A stretch of DNA of 64,000 bases from Oryzomicrobium terrae (GTDB lineage Bacteria > Pseudomonadota > Gammaproteobacteria > Burkholderiales > Rhodocyclaceae). The translations under genes were made by a program, and so were the position numbers. Location: positions 1,674,001 through 1,738,000 of the forward strand of contig NZ_CP022579.1 in the NCBI RefSeq assembly GCF_008274805.1. Direction: 5' to 3'. Positions within the stretch are counted from its first letter, which is position 1. Each line of letters starts with the position of its first letter. Of the stretch, positions 44,178 to 54,353 are shown piece after piece. The notes beneath the pieces were generated by a model, which saw only the letters and a list, made by a program, of their open reading frames with translations, did not search any database and was not told the origin of the DNA.

Positions 44178-45551
44178 ATGGCCTTGATCAATTTCCTGTA
44201 CTACGTAGTCGCTTTTGCTGTCGTCCTCGGTGTGCTCATCGTTGTGCACGAGCTTGGTCATTACGCTGTGGCGCGCTGGTGCGGGGTCAAGGTATTGCGT
44301 TTTTCAGTTGGTTTTGGGCAGCCGTTGTGGTCCCGACACCTTGGGCGTGATGGCACAGAGTGGGTTTTGGCCGCTTTTCCCCTGGGCGGTTACGTCAAGA
44401 TGCTCGACGAACGGGAAGGCGAAGTCGATCCCGCGGAGCGCCACCGTTCCTTCAACGCCCAGTCGGTTGGCAAGCGAATGGCGATAGTCGCGGCTGGGCC
44501 TGTGGCTAATTTGCTGTTGGCGATTCTTCTCTACTGTTTTGTTTTCTGGCAGGGCGCCCCCGAGCTGCGTCCCTTGCTTGGTACTCCGCCGGCTGCTTCT
44601 GCCCTGGCGCAGAGTGGTGTGGAAAATGGCGAAGAGGTCCTCCGGCTCGACGGTCATGAGGTCGCTTCGCTGCAGGATTTGCATTGGCAGTTGTTGCGCC
44701 GGGCCAGCGAGGCCGAGTCTGTTGTGTTGGAAACCCGTAATCTGCGTGGCGAGATCAACGAGCGCCGTGTCGCGATAGCGCCAACCCTGGCTGAGTTTGG
44801 CTTGGAGGCCGATTTGCCGGATAGGCTTGGCGTGACCTTGTTCCGGCCGTACATCCCGCCACGCTTGGGTTCCGTCTCCTCGTCCGGCGCCGCGGGCGTG
44901 GCAGGGATGCAGGTTGGCGATGTGGTGGTTGGTATCGATGGTGTCACTGTCGATACCTGGGGTGAGGTGGTTACTCGTGTCCGTGAGGCCGTCGGTAGAT
45001 CCCTGGGGATTGAGGTGGTACGCGCCGGTAGGCATCTGCATTTCGTCGTGACCCCGACTGAAGAGAATGAGCGGGGTCGGGTCATTGGCAGGATCGGGGT
45101 TGGCGTCGCCGTCCCCGAGAACTTGCCGCAACTTGCAATCACGGTGCGGTACCCATTGGGCGAGTCACTGCAGCGGGCGGCGCGGGAAACCTGGGAAAAA
45201 TCCTTTTTCAGCCTCGAAATGATGGGCAAGATGCTGGTGGGGCAGGTCTCCCTGAAAAACCTGTCCGGGCCTGTCACCATCGCCGACTTTGCCGGACAGT
45301 CAGCCAAGCTCGGCTGGGCATCGTTTCTCAAGTTCATGGCCCTGGTTTCGATCAGCTTGGGGGTGCTGAATCTGCTGCCGATTCCCGTCTTGGACGGTGG
45401 GCACCTGATGTATCATATGCTGGAGTTGTTGCGGGGCCGCCCCGTTTCCGAACGTATCCAGGAAGTTGGTCAGCGGATTGGCCTTTCCCTGCTGTTTGCC
45501 CTCATGGCATTCGCCCTTTATAACGATTTCGCCCGTCTCGCTTCCGGTTGA
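44178..45551 (+). CDS. rseP: Site-2 zinc metalloprotease RseP
   Basis: Intramembrane protease that cleaves anti-sigma factor RseA to release sigma-E during envelope stress. 457 residues: zinc motif HELGH at residues 24-28 in the first helix, two PDZ domains in the periplasm (about 115-300), and the C-terminal LDGGH motif (IPVLDGGHLMYH) that supplies the third ligand. Located just before bamA, whose substrates it monitors. Its stop codon lies 2 bases before the bamA start. Confidence 0.97.
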   Translation: MALINFLYYVVAFAVVLGVLIVVHELGHYAVARWCGVKVLRFSVGFGQPLWSRHLGRDGTEWVLAAFPLGGYVKMLDEREGEVDPAERHRSFNAQSVGKRMAIVAAGPVANLLLAILLYCFVFWQGAPELRPLLGTPPAASALAQSGVENGEEVLRLDGHEVASLQDLHWQLLRRASEAESVVLETRNLRGEINERRVAIAPTLAEFGLEADLPDRLGVTLFRPYIPPRLGSVSSSGAAGVAGMQVGDVVVGIDGVTVDTWGEVVTRVREAVGRSLGIEVVRAGRHLHFVVTPTEENERGRVIGRIGVGVAVPENLPQLAITVRYPLGESLQRAARETWEKSFFSLEMMGKMLVGQVSLKNLSGPVTIADFAGQSAKLGWASFLKFMALVSISLGVLNLLPIPVLDGGHLMYHMLELLRGRPVSERIQEVGQRIGLSLLFALMAFALYNDFARLASG

Positions 45552-45553
45552 CT

Positions 45554-47866
45554 ATGAAGAAAAACCTCATTGCGGGGTTGATCGGGGGGCTTTTTGCCAC
45601 CGCGATCGCCTCGCCTGCCTGGGCCTTTGATCCTTTTGTCGTCAAGGACATCCGTGTCGAAGGGATCCAGCGTACCGAAGCTGGCACCGTGTTCAGCTAT
45701 CTACCAGTCAAGGTCGGCGAGACCATGACTGAAGAAAAGGCCTCCCAGGCCATCAAAACTCTTTTTGCTACTGGCTTCTTCAAGGATGTCCGTATCGAAG
45801 TCGAGGGGGATGTGCTCGTCGTGTCGCTCGAAGAGCGCCCGGCCATCTCCAAGATCGATTTCGTCGGCATGAAGGAGTTCGAAAAAGATCAGATTACCAA
45901 GGCCCTTAAGGAAATCGGCATCGCCGAGTCACGCATCTTCGACCGGGCCATGCTGGATAAGGCCGAGCAGGAGCTGAAGCGCCAATACTTGGCGCGCGGC
46001 AAGTACGCAGCCAAGATCAAGACAACGGTGACGCCGTTGGAGCGGAATCGGGTCGGGATCAACTTCACCATCGATGAAGGGGATGTCGCCAAGATCAAAG
46101 AGATCAGCATCGTTGGCGCTCAGGTATTCAAGGAAAAAGAACTCCTTGAACTGTTCCAGCTGACTACCCCCGGATGGCTGACCTGGTACACGAAGAACGA
46201 TCAGTACTCCAAGCAAAAGCTCTCCGCCGATCTGGAAACCCTGCGTTCTTATTATCTAAACCGTGGTTATCTGGATTTCAGCATTGAATCCACTCAGGTA
46301 TCCATAAGCCCGGATAAGCAGGATATTTTCATCACGGTCAACATTGTTGAAGGTGAGCGTTACCAAGTTTCGTCCGTAAAACTGGCAGGTGATCTTTCTC
46401 TCTTGCCGGAAGATGAGTATAAAAAGCTGGTTACGCTGCGTGCAGGTGATGTGTTTTCTCGCGAAACACTGAATGCATCGACAAAAGCGATTTCTGAGCG
46501 ATTGGGGGCTCAGGGTTATGCGTTTGCTAACGTGAACGCAGCTCCCGAAGTTGATAAAGAAAAGCGCCAGGTTGCTTTCACAATTTTTGTCGATCCGGGC
46601 AAACGGGTGTACGTGCGTCGCATCAACATTGCCGGCAATACCAAGACCCGCGACGAAGTTGTTCGCCAGGAAATGCGCCAGATGGAAGGTGGCTGGTACG
46701 ATGCGGATAAAATCCAACTCTCCAAACAGCGCATTGACAAGACCGGTTATTTCTCTGAAGTAACTGTAGATACTCCTGCCGTCCCCGGTACTTCGGACCA
46801 GGTTGATGTCAATATTGGCGTCACTGAAAAGGCAACCGGCAATGTAATGGTCGGCATTGGCTTTTCCAGTTCGGACAAAGTCATCCTTTCCGGTTCCATC
46901 TCGCAGGCCAACCTGTTCGGTAGCGGTAAATACCTCTCCCTGCAGGTGAATACGGCCAAGGCGTTCAAGACCTATGCCTTGTCTTACACCAATCCATACT
47001 TTACGGTTGATGGTATTAGTCAAGGTTTCGATATCTACAAGAAAACCTACGATCCTTCCCTTTCTTCCAGCTATGTGCAGACCTACAAGACGGTTTCTTG
47101 GGGTGGTGGATTGCGCTGGGGCGTACCAATTGCGGAGAAGGAGTCGATCAGCTTCGGCTTAGGCTATGACAGTACTAATGTCACCTTGTTTGATGATAGC
47201 CGCCGGATCTACAAGGAGTTCGTGCAGAAGTTTGGTAACGACAATTCCAGCATCCTCTTGTCATCGGGTTGGTCCCGGGATACCAAGGATAGTCTGATCT
47301 ATCCAACTTCAGGTGGATATACTCGCGTTGGTGCTGAAGTTTCCACCCCAGGCGGAACTTTGCGTTATTACCGTGCGACGGCGCAGCATCAGCGTTACTT
47401 CCCGCTATCTAAGACGTTCACCTTGATGGTAAACGGTGAGCTTGGTATTGCTAATGGCTATGGTAATCGGGATCTGCCGTTCTATAAGAATTTTTATGCA
47501 GGCGGTGTGACTTCGGTTCGTGGTTATCAGCAATCTAGCCTCGGCCCCCAGCAGGATGGCGAGGCTATTGGTGGCCAGAAACGTGTGCTGCTCAATACTG
47601 AATTGCTTTTCCCGTTCCCCGGTTCAGGTGTAGATAAATCCTTGCGCCTTTCCTGGTTTGTTGATGCGGGTCAGGTGTTTGGGTCGAACGACGATTACGG
47701 CCGCTACGAAAAACTTTCCTTGTCCGAGTTGCGTTATTCCACTGGTCTGGCCCTTGCTTGGACTTCTCCGCTTGGGCCGCTAAAATTTGGTATCGCCAAT
47801 CCGCTGAACAAGAAGGACGGGGATAAGACCCAGCGCTTCCAGTTCCAGTTCGGAACGGTTTTCTGA
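45554..47866 (+). CDS. bamA: Outer-membrane protein assembly factor BamA
   Basis: Core of the BAM machine that inserts beta-barrel proteins. 770 residues: signal peptide 1-24 (cut after PAWA), five POTRA domains (about 25-430), and a 16-strand barrel with the conserved SVRGYQQSSLGP loop motif near residue 655 and a C-terminal Phe. The ATG at 45554 is preferred over a TTG two codons upstream. The region from about 46240 is visibly more AT-rich and uses more A/T-ending codons than its neighbours. Confidence 0.97.
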   Translation: MKKNLIAGLIGGLFATAIASPAWAFDPFVVKDIRVEGIQRTEAGTVFSYLPVKVGETMTEEKASQAIKTLFATGFFKDVRIEVEGDVLVVSLEERPAISKIDFVGMKEFEKDQITKALKEIGIAESRIFDRAMLDKAEQELKRQYLARGKYAAKIKTTVTPLERNRVGINFTIDEGDVAKIKEISIVGAQVFKEKELLELFQLTTPGWLTWYTKNDQYSKQKLSADLETLRSYYLNRGYLDFSIESTQVSISPDKQDIFITVNIVEGERYQVSSVKLAGDLSLLPEDEYKKLVTLRAGDVFSRETLNASTKAISERLGAQGYAFANVNAAPEVDKEKRQVAFTIFVDPGKRVYVRRINIAGNTKTRDEVVRQEMRQMEGGWYDADKIQLSKQRIDKTGYFSEVTVDTPAVPGTSDQVDVNIGVTEKATGNVMVGIGFSSSDKVILSGSISQANLFGSGKYLSLQVNTAKAFKTYALSYTNPYFTVDGISQGFDIYKKTYDPSLSSSYVQTYKTVSWGGGLRWGVPIAEKESISFGLGYDSTNVTLFDDSRRIYKEFVQKFGNDNSSILLSSGWSRDTKDSLIYPTSGGYTRVGAEVSTPGGTLRYYRATAQHQRYFPLSKTFTLMVNGELGIANGYGNRDLPFYKNFYAGGVTSVRGYQQSSLGPQQDGEAIGGQKRVLLNTELLFPFPGSGVDKSLRLSWFVDAGQVFGSNDDYGRYEKLSLSELRYSTGLALAWTSPLGPLKFGIANPLNKKDGDKTQRFQFQFGTVF

Positions 47867-47880
47867 TCTAGGAGTTCAAG

Positions 47881-48396
47881 TTGAAACGCACGATGCTTGC
47901 GGTGGCGCTGTCTGCCGCTCTGTTCGGTGTGGCGGGTTCTGCTGCCGCCGATACTAAAATTGGTTTTGTGAATACCCAGCGCGTTTTCCGTGACGCACCG
48001 GCTGCGGTCAAGGCGCAGAAGAAGCTGGATGGCGAGTTTTCCAAGCGTGACCAGGAACTCCAGGCCATGGCGAAAAAACTCCAGAGCCTGCAAGAAGGTC
48101 TGGAAAAGAATGCCGTGACCCTGTCCGAGAATGATCGCCGCAACAAAGAGCGGGAAATCAACGATCTGAACCGGGATTTCCAGCGTAAACAGCGCGAATT
48201 CCGGGAAGACCTCAACCTGCGTCAGAACGAGGAGATGGCTGCCGTTCTGGAACGGGCCAACCGTGCCATTAAGGCTATTGCCGAGGCCGAGAAGTACGAC
48301 CTGATCCTCCAGGATGCGGTCTGGGCCAACCCGCGCCTCGATATCACCGACAAGGTCATCAAGGCTCTGTCTGACGACAAAGCGGCCGCCAAGTAA
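47881..48396 (+). CDS. skp: Periplasmic chaperone Skp/OmpH
   Basis: Trimeric chaperone that carries unfolded outer-membrane proteins through the periplasm to BamA. 171 residues: signal peptide 1-23 (AGSAAA), then an OmpH domain starting [12 protein letters not shown] and long charged alpha-helices forming the tentacles. It starts with TTG at 47881, seven bases after AGGAG; the ATG at 47893 is too far from this ribosome site. Confidence 0.94.
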   Translation: MKRTMLAVALSAALFGVAGSAAADTKIGFVNTQRVFRDAPAAVKAQKKLDGEFSKRDQELQAMAKKLQSLQEGLEKNAVTLSENDRRNKEREINDLNRDFQRKQREFREDLNLRQNEEMAAVLERANRAIKAIAEAEKYDLILQDAVWANPRLDITDKVIKALSDDKAAAK

Positions 48397-48412
48397 ATTG
48401 GTAGGGAAGATT

Positions 48413-49399
48413 TTGTCAGGGCAGGGGCTGCGTCTTGCCGACATCGTCGCCCGTTTGGGTGGTGAGTTGATTGGCGATGGCGATACGCTGATTTGCGGTA
48501 TCGGAACTTTGGCAGAGGCGGGGCAGGGCGATATCGCTTTCCTCGCCAATCCCAAATATAGGGGCCAGTTGGCGGATACAGGTGCCTCGGCGGTTATCGT
48601 TCCGCCGGCTGCCGCCGACGGGACGGAGCGGCCGCGCATCGTGGCAGCCAACTCCTACCTTTACTACGCCCGCGTTGCCCAGTTACTACACCCGACGGCA
48701 GTGCCAAATCCGCCGATTCACCCCAGCGCCGTGATCGGCGAAGGGGTAACCCTGGGGCGCAACGTCGTCATCCATGCGGGTTGCGTAATTGGCGATGGCG
48801 TATCCATCGGTGACGACACAGTCATTTACCCGAATGCGGTCATCTACCAGGACTGCGTGATCGGTGCCCGTTGTGTCATCCAGGCCGGTGCAGTGATTGG
48901 TGCTGATGGTTTTGGCTTCGCCAAGGATGGTGCCGCATGGGTGAAAATTCCCCAAATTGGCCGGGTGGTAATTGGCGACGATGTTGAGGTTGGCGCCAAT
49001 TCGACCATTGACCGGGGGGCGATCGATGACACGGTGATCGCTAACGGGGTCAAGATCGACAACCTGGTGATGATCGCCCACAACGTCCAGATCGGTGAGC
49101 ACACCGCCATGGCCGGTTGCGTGGGGATTGCCGGAAGTACCAAGATCGGTGCCCGTTGCACGATCGGGGGGGCTGGCATGATCAGTGGCCACCTGACGCT
49201 CGGGGACGACGTGCATATTTCCGGCGCCACCTTGGTGGCTCGCAATCTGCCGAATCCTGGTCACTACACGGCCGCCTATCCGCTCGAAGCCCACGAGGGC
49301 TGGCTCAAAAACGCCGCTCACTTGCGTCATCTCGATAAGTTGGCCAAGCGGGTCAAAGAGCTTGAGAAAAAACTTGAAAAATCAGAGGGAAAAAATTGA
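48413..49399 (+). CDS. lpxD: UDP-3-O-acylglucosamine N-acyltransferase LpxD
   Basis: Third step of lipid A synthesis, adding the N-linked hydroxyacyl chain. 328 residues with a left-handed beta-helix of hexapeptide repeats (about 100-290) and the catalytic His in [17 protein letters not shown]. No ATG fits: a TTG at 48413, just after GGGAAG, gives [19 protein letters not shown], which aligns with the E. coli N-terminus. Another TTG at 48398 is possible. A longer frame reading through skp is not used. C-terminal Lys/Glu-rich tail. Confidence 0.93.
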   Translation: MSGQGLRLADIVARLGGELIGDGDTLICGIGTLAEAGQGDIAFLANPKYRGQLADTGASAVIVPPAAADGTERPRIVAANSYLYYARVAQLLHPTAVPNPPIHPSAVIGEGVTLGRNVVIHAGCVIGDGVSIGDDTVIYPNAVIYQDCVIGARCVIQAGAVIGADGFGFAKDGAAWVKIPQIGRVVIGDDVEVGANSTIDRGAIDDTVIANGVKIDNLVMIAHNVQIGEHTAMAGCVGIAGSTKIGARCTIGGAGMISGHLTLGDDVHISGATLVARNLPNPGHYTAAYPLEAHEGWLKNAAHLRHLDKLAKRVKELEKKLEKSEGKN

Positions 49400-49842
49400 A
49401 TTCCATGGACATTAAAGCGGTAATGGAGCATCTGCCGCACCGTTATCCGTTTCTCATGATCGATCGTATCCTGGCCATCGAGCCTGGCAAGACTGTGCAT
49501 GCGGTCAAAAACGTGTCGATCAACGAGCCCCAGTTCCAAGGACATTTCCCCGGCAACCCGGTTTTCCCGGGTGTCATGATCGTTGAAGCGCTGGCCCAGG
49601 CGGCGGGCGTGCTGGCATTCACCTCTACCGGTGACAAACCCAACGAAAAGACCGTCTATTACCTGGCCGGCGTGGATAAGACTCGCTTCAAGAAGCCGGT
49701 GGTGCCGGGCGACCAGCTACACCTGCATGTCACGGTAGACAAGGTGAAGGCAGGTATTGGCCGCTTCAAGGCCGTTGCCCAGGTGGATGGCCAGACCGTG
49801 TGTGAAACCGAACTCTTGTGTGCCGTACGGACCATCGAATGA
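49396..49842 (+). CDS. fabZ: 3-hydroxyacyl-ACP dehydratase FabZ
   Basis: Dehydrates beta-hydroxyacyl-ACP in fatty-acid synthesis. 148 residues of hot-dog fold; catalytic His50 and Glu64 lie in [23 protein letters not shown] at 49396, six bases after GAGGG and overlapping the lpxD stop, is the best start by ribosome-site spacing; the ATG at 49405 would remove three residues and is also plausible. Competes with lipid A synthesis for hydroxymyristoyl-ACP, and is encoded within the lpx run. Confidence 0.95.
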   Translation: MNSMDIKAVMEHLPHRYPFLMIDRILAIEPGKTVHAVKNVSINEPQFQGHFPGNPVFPGVMIVEALAQAAGVLAFTSTGDKPNEKTVYYLAGVDKTRFKKPVVPGDQLHLHVTVDKVKAGIGRFKAVAQVDGQTVCETELLCAVRTIE

Positions 49843-50615
49843 CCCAGATTCACCCGACCGCCGTCGTCAGCTCCCATGCGCAACTGGGGGAAAACGTCAC
49901 TATCGGCCCCTACAGCATCATCGGTGATCACGTCGTCATCGGCGACAACACCAGCGTGGGCGCTCATACGGTGATCGAGGGCCATACCACCATTGGCCGG
50001 GATAACCAGATCCACCATTTCTGTGCTCTGGGCGGGGTTCCCCAGGACAAGAAATACGCAGGTGAGCCGACCAAGCTGATCATCGGTGACCGCAACACCA
50101 TCCGTGAATTCTGCTCGTTCCACACCGGCACCATCCAGGATGCGGGTGAAACCCGCGTAGGTAGCGACAACTGGATCATGGGCTACGTGCATATCGCCCA
50201 TGACTGTGTGGTAGCCAACCACACCATTCTCGCCAGCAATGCCCAGATCGCCGGCCACGTACACGTGGATGACTGGGTGATCTTGGGCGGCATGACTGGT
50301 GTTCACCAGTTCGTGCATATTGGTGCCCACGCCATGACCGGCGGCGGCACCATCCTGTTCCAGGATCTGCCGCCCTTCGTGATGGCCGTTGGCAACAATC
50401 CGGCGCCCAAGGGCATCAACAGCGAAGGCCTGAAGCGTCGCGGCTTCTCGCCGGAAAGCGTGATGGCGATCAAGCGCGCCTACCGTACCCTCTACCGTTC
50501 GGGCCTGACCCTGGAAGAGGCACGGGAGAAGATCGGCGCCGAGGCTGTTACCTATCCCGAACTCAACCCCCTGGTTGAGTTTCTCGCCCAGTCCAAGCGC
50601 GGCATTCTGCGTTAA
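49839..50615 (+). CDS. lpxA: UDP-N-acetylglucosamine acyltransferase LpxA
   Basis: First step of lipid A synthesis. 258 residues of left-handed beta-helix; His in [15 protein letters not shown] is the catalytic base, and the C-terminal helical region ends in SKRGILR. The start overlaps the fabZ stop as ATGA (49839), so the two are translationally coupled. Confidence 0.97.
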   Translation: MTQIHPTAVVSSHAQLGENVTIGPYSIIGDHVVIGDNTSVGAHTVIEGHTTIGRDNQIHHFCALGGVPQDKKYAGEPTKLIIGDRNTIREFCSFHTGTIQDAGETRVGSDNWIMGYVHIAHDCVVANHTILASNAQIAGHVHVDDWVILGGMTGVHQFVHIGAHAMTGGGTILFQDLPPFVMAVGNNPAPKGINSEGLKRRGFSPESVMAIKRAYRTLYRSGLTLEEAREKIGAEAVTYPELNPLVEFLAQSKRGILR

Positions 50616-50617
50616 GC

Positions 50618-51823
50618 ATGACCCGTCCCCTTCGCATCGCCATGGTGGCGGGGGAGGCGTCGGGCGACCTCCTGGGCGCCAACCTCATCGCCGCCCTCAA
50701 AGAACGCCTGCCCAATGCCCATTTCATGGGCATTGGTGGTCCGAAAATGCTCGCCCAAGGCCTGGACTCCTGGTGGCCCCAGGAAAAACTGGCCGTCATG
50801 GGGCTGGTGGAGGTGCTCAAGCACATCAAAGAGCTGTCCGGGATTCGTAAGGGCCTGGTCAAGCGCCTGCTGACGGACCCACCCGATGTCTTCATCGGTA
50901 TCGATGCTCCGGATTTCAACTTGGGGCTGGAAAAACAGCTCAAGGCCAAAGGCGTGCCCACGGTGCACTACGTCAGCCCGTCGATCTGGGCCTGGCGGCC
51001 AGGGCGGATCAAGGGTATTGCCAAGGCGGTGTCCCACATCCTCTGCCTGCTGCCGTTCGAGCCGGCCTTGTACGACGCCAAGGGCATTGCCAATACCTAC
51101 GTCGGCCATCCCCTGGCGGATCTGATTCCCCTGCACGTGAGTCAGTCCGAAGCTCGCTTCAAGCTCGATCTGCCGCCCAATGCACCGATCTTTGCCCTGC
51201 TGCCGGGTAGCCGTACCACCGAACTGAATTTCCTTGCCGACACCTTCATCGCCACCGCCAAGCTGATTGCTGAAAAGCTGCCTGGAGCGATCTTCTTGGT
51301 TCCCTTGGCTACCCGGGAAACTCGGCTTCAGTTCGAAACCGCCTTGTACCACGCGGGCGCCCAGGAGCTGGCCTTCCGTCTGCTCTTTGGCCATGCCCAG
51401 GACGCCATGGCGGCGGCAGACACTGTGCTGGTGGCCAGCGGTACCGCCTCCCTGGAGTGCGCCTTGATGAAGCGCCCCATGGTCATCACCTACAAGGTGG
51501 CGCGCCTGTCGGCCTTTCTGTGGCGGCGCATGTCCATTTCGCCCTGGGTGGGGTTGCCCAACATTCTGGCCCACCGGGAGGTGGTGCCCGAGTTGCTGCA
51601 GGAAAAGGCCACGCCGGAAAACCTGGCCGAAGCCCTGCTCACCCTGCAGCAGGACAAGGATGTGCGAGCCGCCATGGTCGAAGAGTTCGAGCGCCAGCAC
51701 CTGCTATTGCGCCAAAACGCAGCTGAGCGGGCCGCGGGCGCGGTGTTGAAGACCTTGGGTATCGTTCCGCCCCCGCTGGCGGCAGCGGCCCTGGCGACCG
51801 AATCGGCATCCCATGGCGGATAA
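50618..51823 (+). CDS. lpxB: Lipid A disaccharide synthase LpxB
   Basis: Joins two acylated glucosamines into the lipid A disaccharide on the inner face of the inner membrane. 401 residues of GT19 fold; the N-terminal [15 protein letters not shown] and the central [14 protein letters not shown] are family signatures. Follows lpxA by 2 bases and overlaps rnhB by 11 bases. Confidence 0.97.
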   Translation: MTRPLRIAMVAGEASGDLLGANLIAALKERLPNAHFMGIGGPKMLAQGLDSWWPQEKLAVMGLVEVLKHIKELSGIRKGLVKRLLTDPPDVFIGIDAPDFNLGLEKQLKAKGVPTVHYVSPSIWAWRPGRIKGIAKAVSHILCLLPFEPALYDAKGIANTYVGHPLADLIPLHVSQSEARFKLDLPPNAPIFALLPGSRTTELNFLADTFIATAKLIAEKLPGAIFLVPLATRETRLQFETALYHAGAQELAFRLLFGHAQDAMAAADTVLVASGTASLECALMKRPMVITYKVARLSAFLWRRMSISPWVGLPNILAHREVVPELLQEKATPENLAEALLTLQQDKDVRAAMVEEFERQHLLLRQNAAERAAGAVLKTLGIVPPPLAAAALATESASHGG

Positions 51824-52427
51824 GCTGGCCAAGGTGCCGCTGGTATGGCTGACCGGCCCCGTCGCCGGGGTGGATGAAGCTGGTCGGGGCCCCCTGGCGG
51901 GGCCAGTGGTGGCTGCCGCGGTCATTCTCGATCCGGCCCGCCCCATCACCGGCCTGAACGACTCGAAGAAGCTATCAGAAAAGCGCCGCGACGCCCTGGC
52001 CCCGGAAATCCGTGAAAAAGCCTTGGCCTGGGCGGTGGCCGAAGCCAGCGCCGAGGAAATCGACCAGATCAACATCCTGCAAGCCACTTTTCTGGCCATG
52101 ACCCGGGCCGTGACGGCTCTGGGGCAGCTGCCGGAAAAGATCCTGGTGGATGGCAACAAGGTGCCGCGCAGCCTCGCCGTCCTTTGTCCGGCTGAAGCCG
52201 TAGTTAAGGGCGACGGCACCTATGCCTGTATCGCTGCCGCCTCGATCCTGGCCAAGACCCACCGGGACGCCCTGATGAAAGCCCTGGACCGGGACTACCC
52301 GGTCTACGGCTTTGCCCAGCACATGGGCTACCCGACCGCCGCCCATCTGGAGGCCTTGCAGACTCACGGGCCTTGCACCGCCCACCGGCGCAGTTTTGGC
52401 CCGGTGGCACAATTGAGCCTGCTCTAA
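51813..52427 (+). CDS. rnhB: Ribonuclease HII
   Basis: Removes RNA from RNA-DNA hybrids and single ribonucleotides from DNA. 204 residues with the catalytic [13 protein letters not shown] motif at about residues 20-32, [11 protein letters not shown] and the C-terminal Asp region. Starts 11 bases inside lpxB, the usual arrangement. Confidence 0.96.
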   Translation: MADKLAKVPLVWLTGPVAGVDEAGRGPLAGPVVAAAVILDPARPITGLNDSKKLSEKRRDALAPEIREKALAWAVAEASAEEIDQINILQATFLAMTRAVTALGQLPEKILVDGNKVPRSLAVLCPAEAVVKGDGTYACIAAASILAKTHRDALMKALDRDYPVYGFAQHMGYPTAAHLEALQTHGPCTAHRRSFGPVAQLSLL

Positions 52428-52500
52428 CCGGCTCCTCCCGCCACCTGCCTGTCCTGTGGCGGCTGGTGTCCACGCTTCCCCTTATTCAGCCACCCCCATC

Positions 52501-53313
52501 GTGAAGAACGTCCGCACCATCAGTTCCCGGGACAATCCCCGCATCAAGCGCCTGAAAAAGCTTGCCGGCTCTGCCCGGGAGCGACGGGAGGAGGGGATGA
52601 TGCTGCTCGACGGGGTGCACCTGCTTGAGGCCCTGCTGGCGGTCCGCATCAAACCTCGCGAACTGTACGTGGCGGAAAGCGCCCTTGCGCAGACCTCCGG
52701 CGAGATTGCCACTTGCCTGGCTCGGCCTCTGCTCGGCGCCACCCCTTTGTACGTGCTGCCCGACCACCTGCTCCGGGACGTGGCGCCCACCGAGACGCCG
52801 ACCGGCCTGCTAGCCGTGGCCGAACTGCCGGCGGCGCCGGGACAGCCGGACCCCCAGGCCGATGCTGTGCTGCTCGATGGGGTGCAGGACCCGGGCAACC
52901 TGGGCACCCTGATCCGCACCGCTGCCGCCGCCGGCTTTCGCCAGATTGTCCTGTCGCCCGGCTGTGCCGACCCGTGGAGCCCCAAGGCCTTGCGCGCCGC
53001 CCAGGGGGGCCAGTTCCGCGCCACCCTGTTCGAGGGCCAGGACCTGTGCACCTTCCTCAAGGTCTATCGGGGCACGCCCATGGTGACGCGGCTCGACGGG
53101 GCCACCTCCCTGTATGCCATGGCCGATGCCCCGTTCCAGGGACCGGTGGCCTGGGTGTTCGGCGCCGAAGGGCGGGGCGTTTCCCCTGCGGTGATGGCGG
53201 CCGTGCCTACCGGCGTGCTGATCCCTCTGCCGGGGCGGGTCGAATCCCTCAACGTGGCTGCCGCCGCCGCGATCTGCCTGTTCGACACCCTGCGTCGGCG
53301 TGGCGTTAAATAA
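52501..53313 (+). CDS. SpoU/TrmH-family RNA 2'-O-methyltransferase
   Basis: S-adenosylmethionine-dependent RNA methyltransferase. About 270 residues: N-terminal substrate-binding domain (RDNPRIKRLKKLAG) and C-terminal SPOUT knot with motif 1 DGVQDPGNLGTLIRTA, motif 2 VFGAEGRGVSP and motif 3 IPLPGRVESLNVAAAAA. The start is uncertain: GTG at 52501 (MKNVRTISSRDNP) fits the family; GTG at 52456 is upstream in frame. Target rRNA or tRNA site unknown. Last gene of the cluster, closed by a strong terminator. Confidence 0.9.
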   Translation: MKNVRTISSRDNPRIKRLKKLAGSARERREEGMMLLDGVHLLEALLAVRIKPRELYVAESALAQTSGEIATCLARPLLGATPLYVLPDHLLRDVAPTETPTGLLAVAELPAAPGQPDPQADAVLLDGVQDPGNLGTLIRTAAAAGFRQIVLSPGCADPWSPKALRAAQGGQFRATLFEGQDLCTFLKVYRGTPMVTRLDGATSLYAMADAPFQGPVAWVFGAEGRGVSPAVMAAVPTGVLIPLPGRVESLNVAAAAAICLFDTLRRRGVK

Positions 53314-53336
53314 TCACGGGAGTACCCGGTGCGTCC

Positions 53337-53370
53337 AACAAAAAACCCGGCTTCGGCCGGGTTTTTTGTT
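53337..53370. terminator. Bidirectional terminator ending the envelope supercluster
   Basis: AACAAAAAACCCGGC-TTCG-GCCGGGTTTTTTGTT: a perfect 15-base stem with a UUCG loop and A/T runs on the two sides, between convergent methyltransferase and ppsR genes. Confidence 0.96.
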
Positions 53371-53404
53371 GTCTGGGTTGCCTTGGTTGTTCAAAGCACC
53401 GTGT

Positions 53405-54238
53405 TCAGAAGTCTTCGCTGCGCTCGATGCGCACTTCCTGCATCACCGTGGTGGAGATCTCCTCGATGGATTTCGAGGATGAATCCAGCCAGCGGATGCC
53501 TTCGCGGCGCATCAGCTTTTCGGCTTCGTGCACTTCGTACTGGCAGTTGGCCAGGGACGCATACTTGCTGTTGGGCCGCCGCTCCTCGCGGATCTGGGAC
53601 AGACGTTCCGGATCGATGGTCAGGCCGAACAGCTTTTCCCGATAACGCTCGATGGTGGACGGCAGCTTCATGCGCTCGAAGTCCTCGGGGATGAGCGGGA
53701 AGTTGGCCGCCTTCACGCCGAACTGCATGGCCAGGTACAGGGAGGTGGGGGTCTTGCCGCAGCGGGAGACGCCCACCAGGATCACGTCCGCTTCCATCAG
53801 GTTGCGGTCGGTGATGCCGTCGTCGTGGGCCAGAGTGTAGTTGATGGCGTCAATGCGGCTCTGGTAGCCGGTGGAGTTGGTGCTGCCGTGGGACTTGCCG
53901 ACACTGTGGTTGCACACGGCGCCCAGTTCGGCCTCCAGCGGGGCGAGGAAGCTTTCGAAGAACGACAGGCAGAAGGCGTCGGCCTGATGGACGATGGCCG
54001 AGAGCTTGCCGTCCACCAGGGTGGTGAACACGATCGGGCGGATGCCGTCGCGCTGGGCCGCCTCGTTGATGCGCGCCACGGCGGCGTGGGCCTTCTCCTC
54101 GCTGTCGATGAAGGGTGCGCGCACCGGCCTGAATTTCACCCCCTCGAACTGGGTGAGCAGGCTGTGGGCCATGGTTTCGGCGGTAATGCCGGTGCCATCG
54201 GAAATATAGAAGACGGTGCGGTTGATCGACGAATTCAT
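53405..54238 (-). CDS. ppsR: PEP synthase regulatory protein (DUF299 kinase/pyrophosphorylase)
   Basis: Bifunctional enzyme that inactivates PEP synthase by ADP-dependent phosphorylation and reactivates it by phosphate-dependent dephosphorylation. 277 residues with [18 protein letters not shown] at the N-terminus and the P-loop GVSRCGKTP (156-164). In many bacteria it lies divergent from and adjacent to ppsA; here nine kilobases of lactate genes separate it from ppsA (start 63268), but the pair remains within one metabolic block. Confidence 0.96.
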   Translation of the reverse strand: MNSSINRTVFYISDGTGITAETMAHSLLTQFEGVKFRPVRAPFIDSEEKAHAAVARINEAAQRDGIRPIVFTTLVDGKLSAIVHQADAFCLSFFESFLAPLEAELGAVCNHSVGKSHGSTNSTGYQSRIDAINYTLAHDDGITDRNLMEADVILVGVSRCGKTPTSLYLAMQFGVKAANFPLIPEDFERMKLPSTIERYREKLFGLTIDPERLSQIREERRPNSKYASLANCQYEVHEAEKLMRREGIRWLDSSSKSIEEISTTVMQEVRIERSEDF

Positions 54239-54290
54239 GAGGCGGTCGCGGGTTGGCGCCGGGGTGCGGCGCGGATGAAGGGCGCAGTAA

Positions 54291-54322
54291 ATAAAAACGG
54301 CGGCCGAAAGATCCGGCCGCCG
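54291..54322 (-). terminator. Terminator downstream of lldP
   Basis: CGGCGGCCG/CGGCCGCCG stem (54298-54306 with 54314-54322), followed on the minus strand by TTTTTAT; ends the lactate transcript before ppsR. Confidence 0.9.
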
Positions 54323-54353
54323 CTGAAGTTTACTGGAAGTTGCTATCCCGGAC

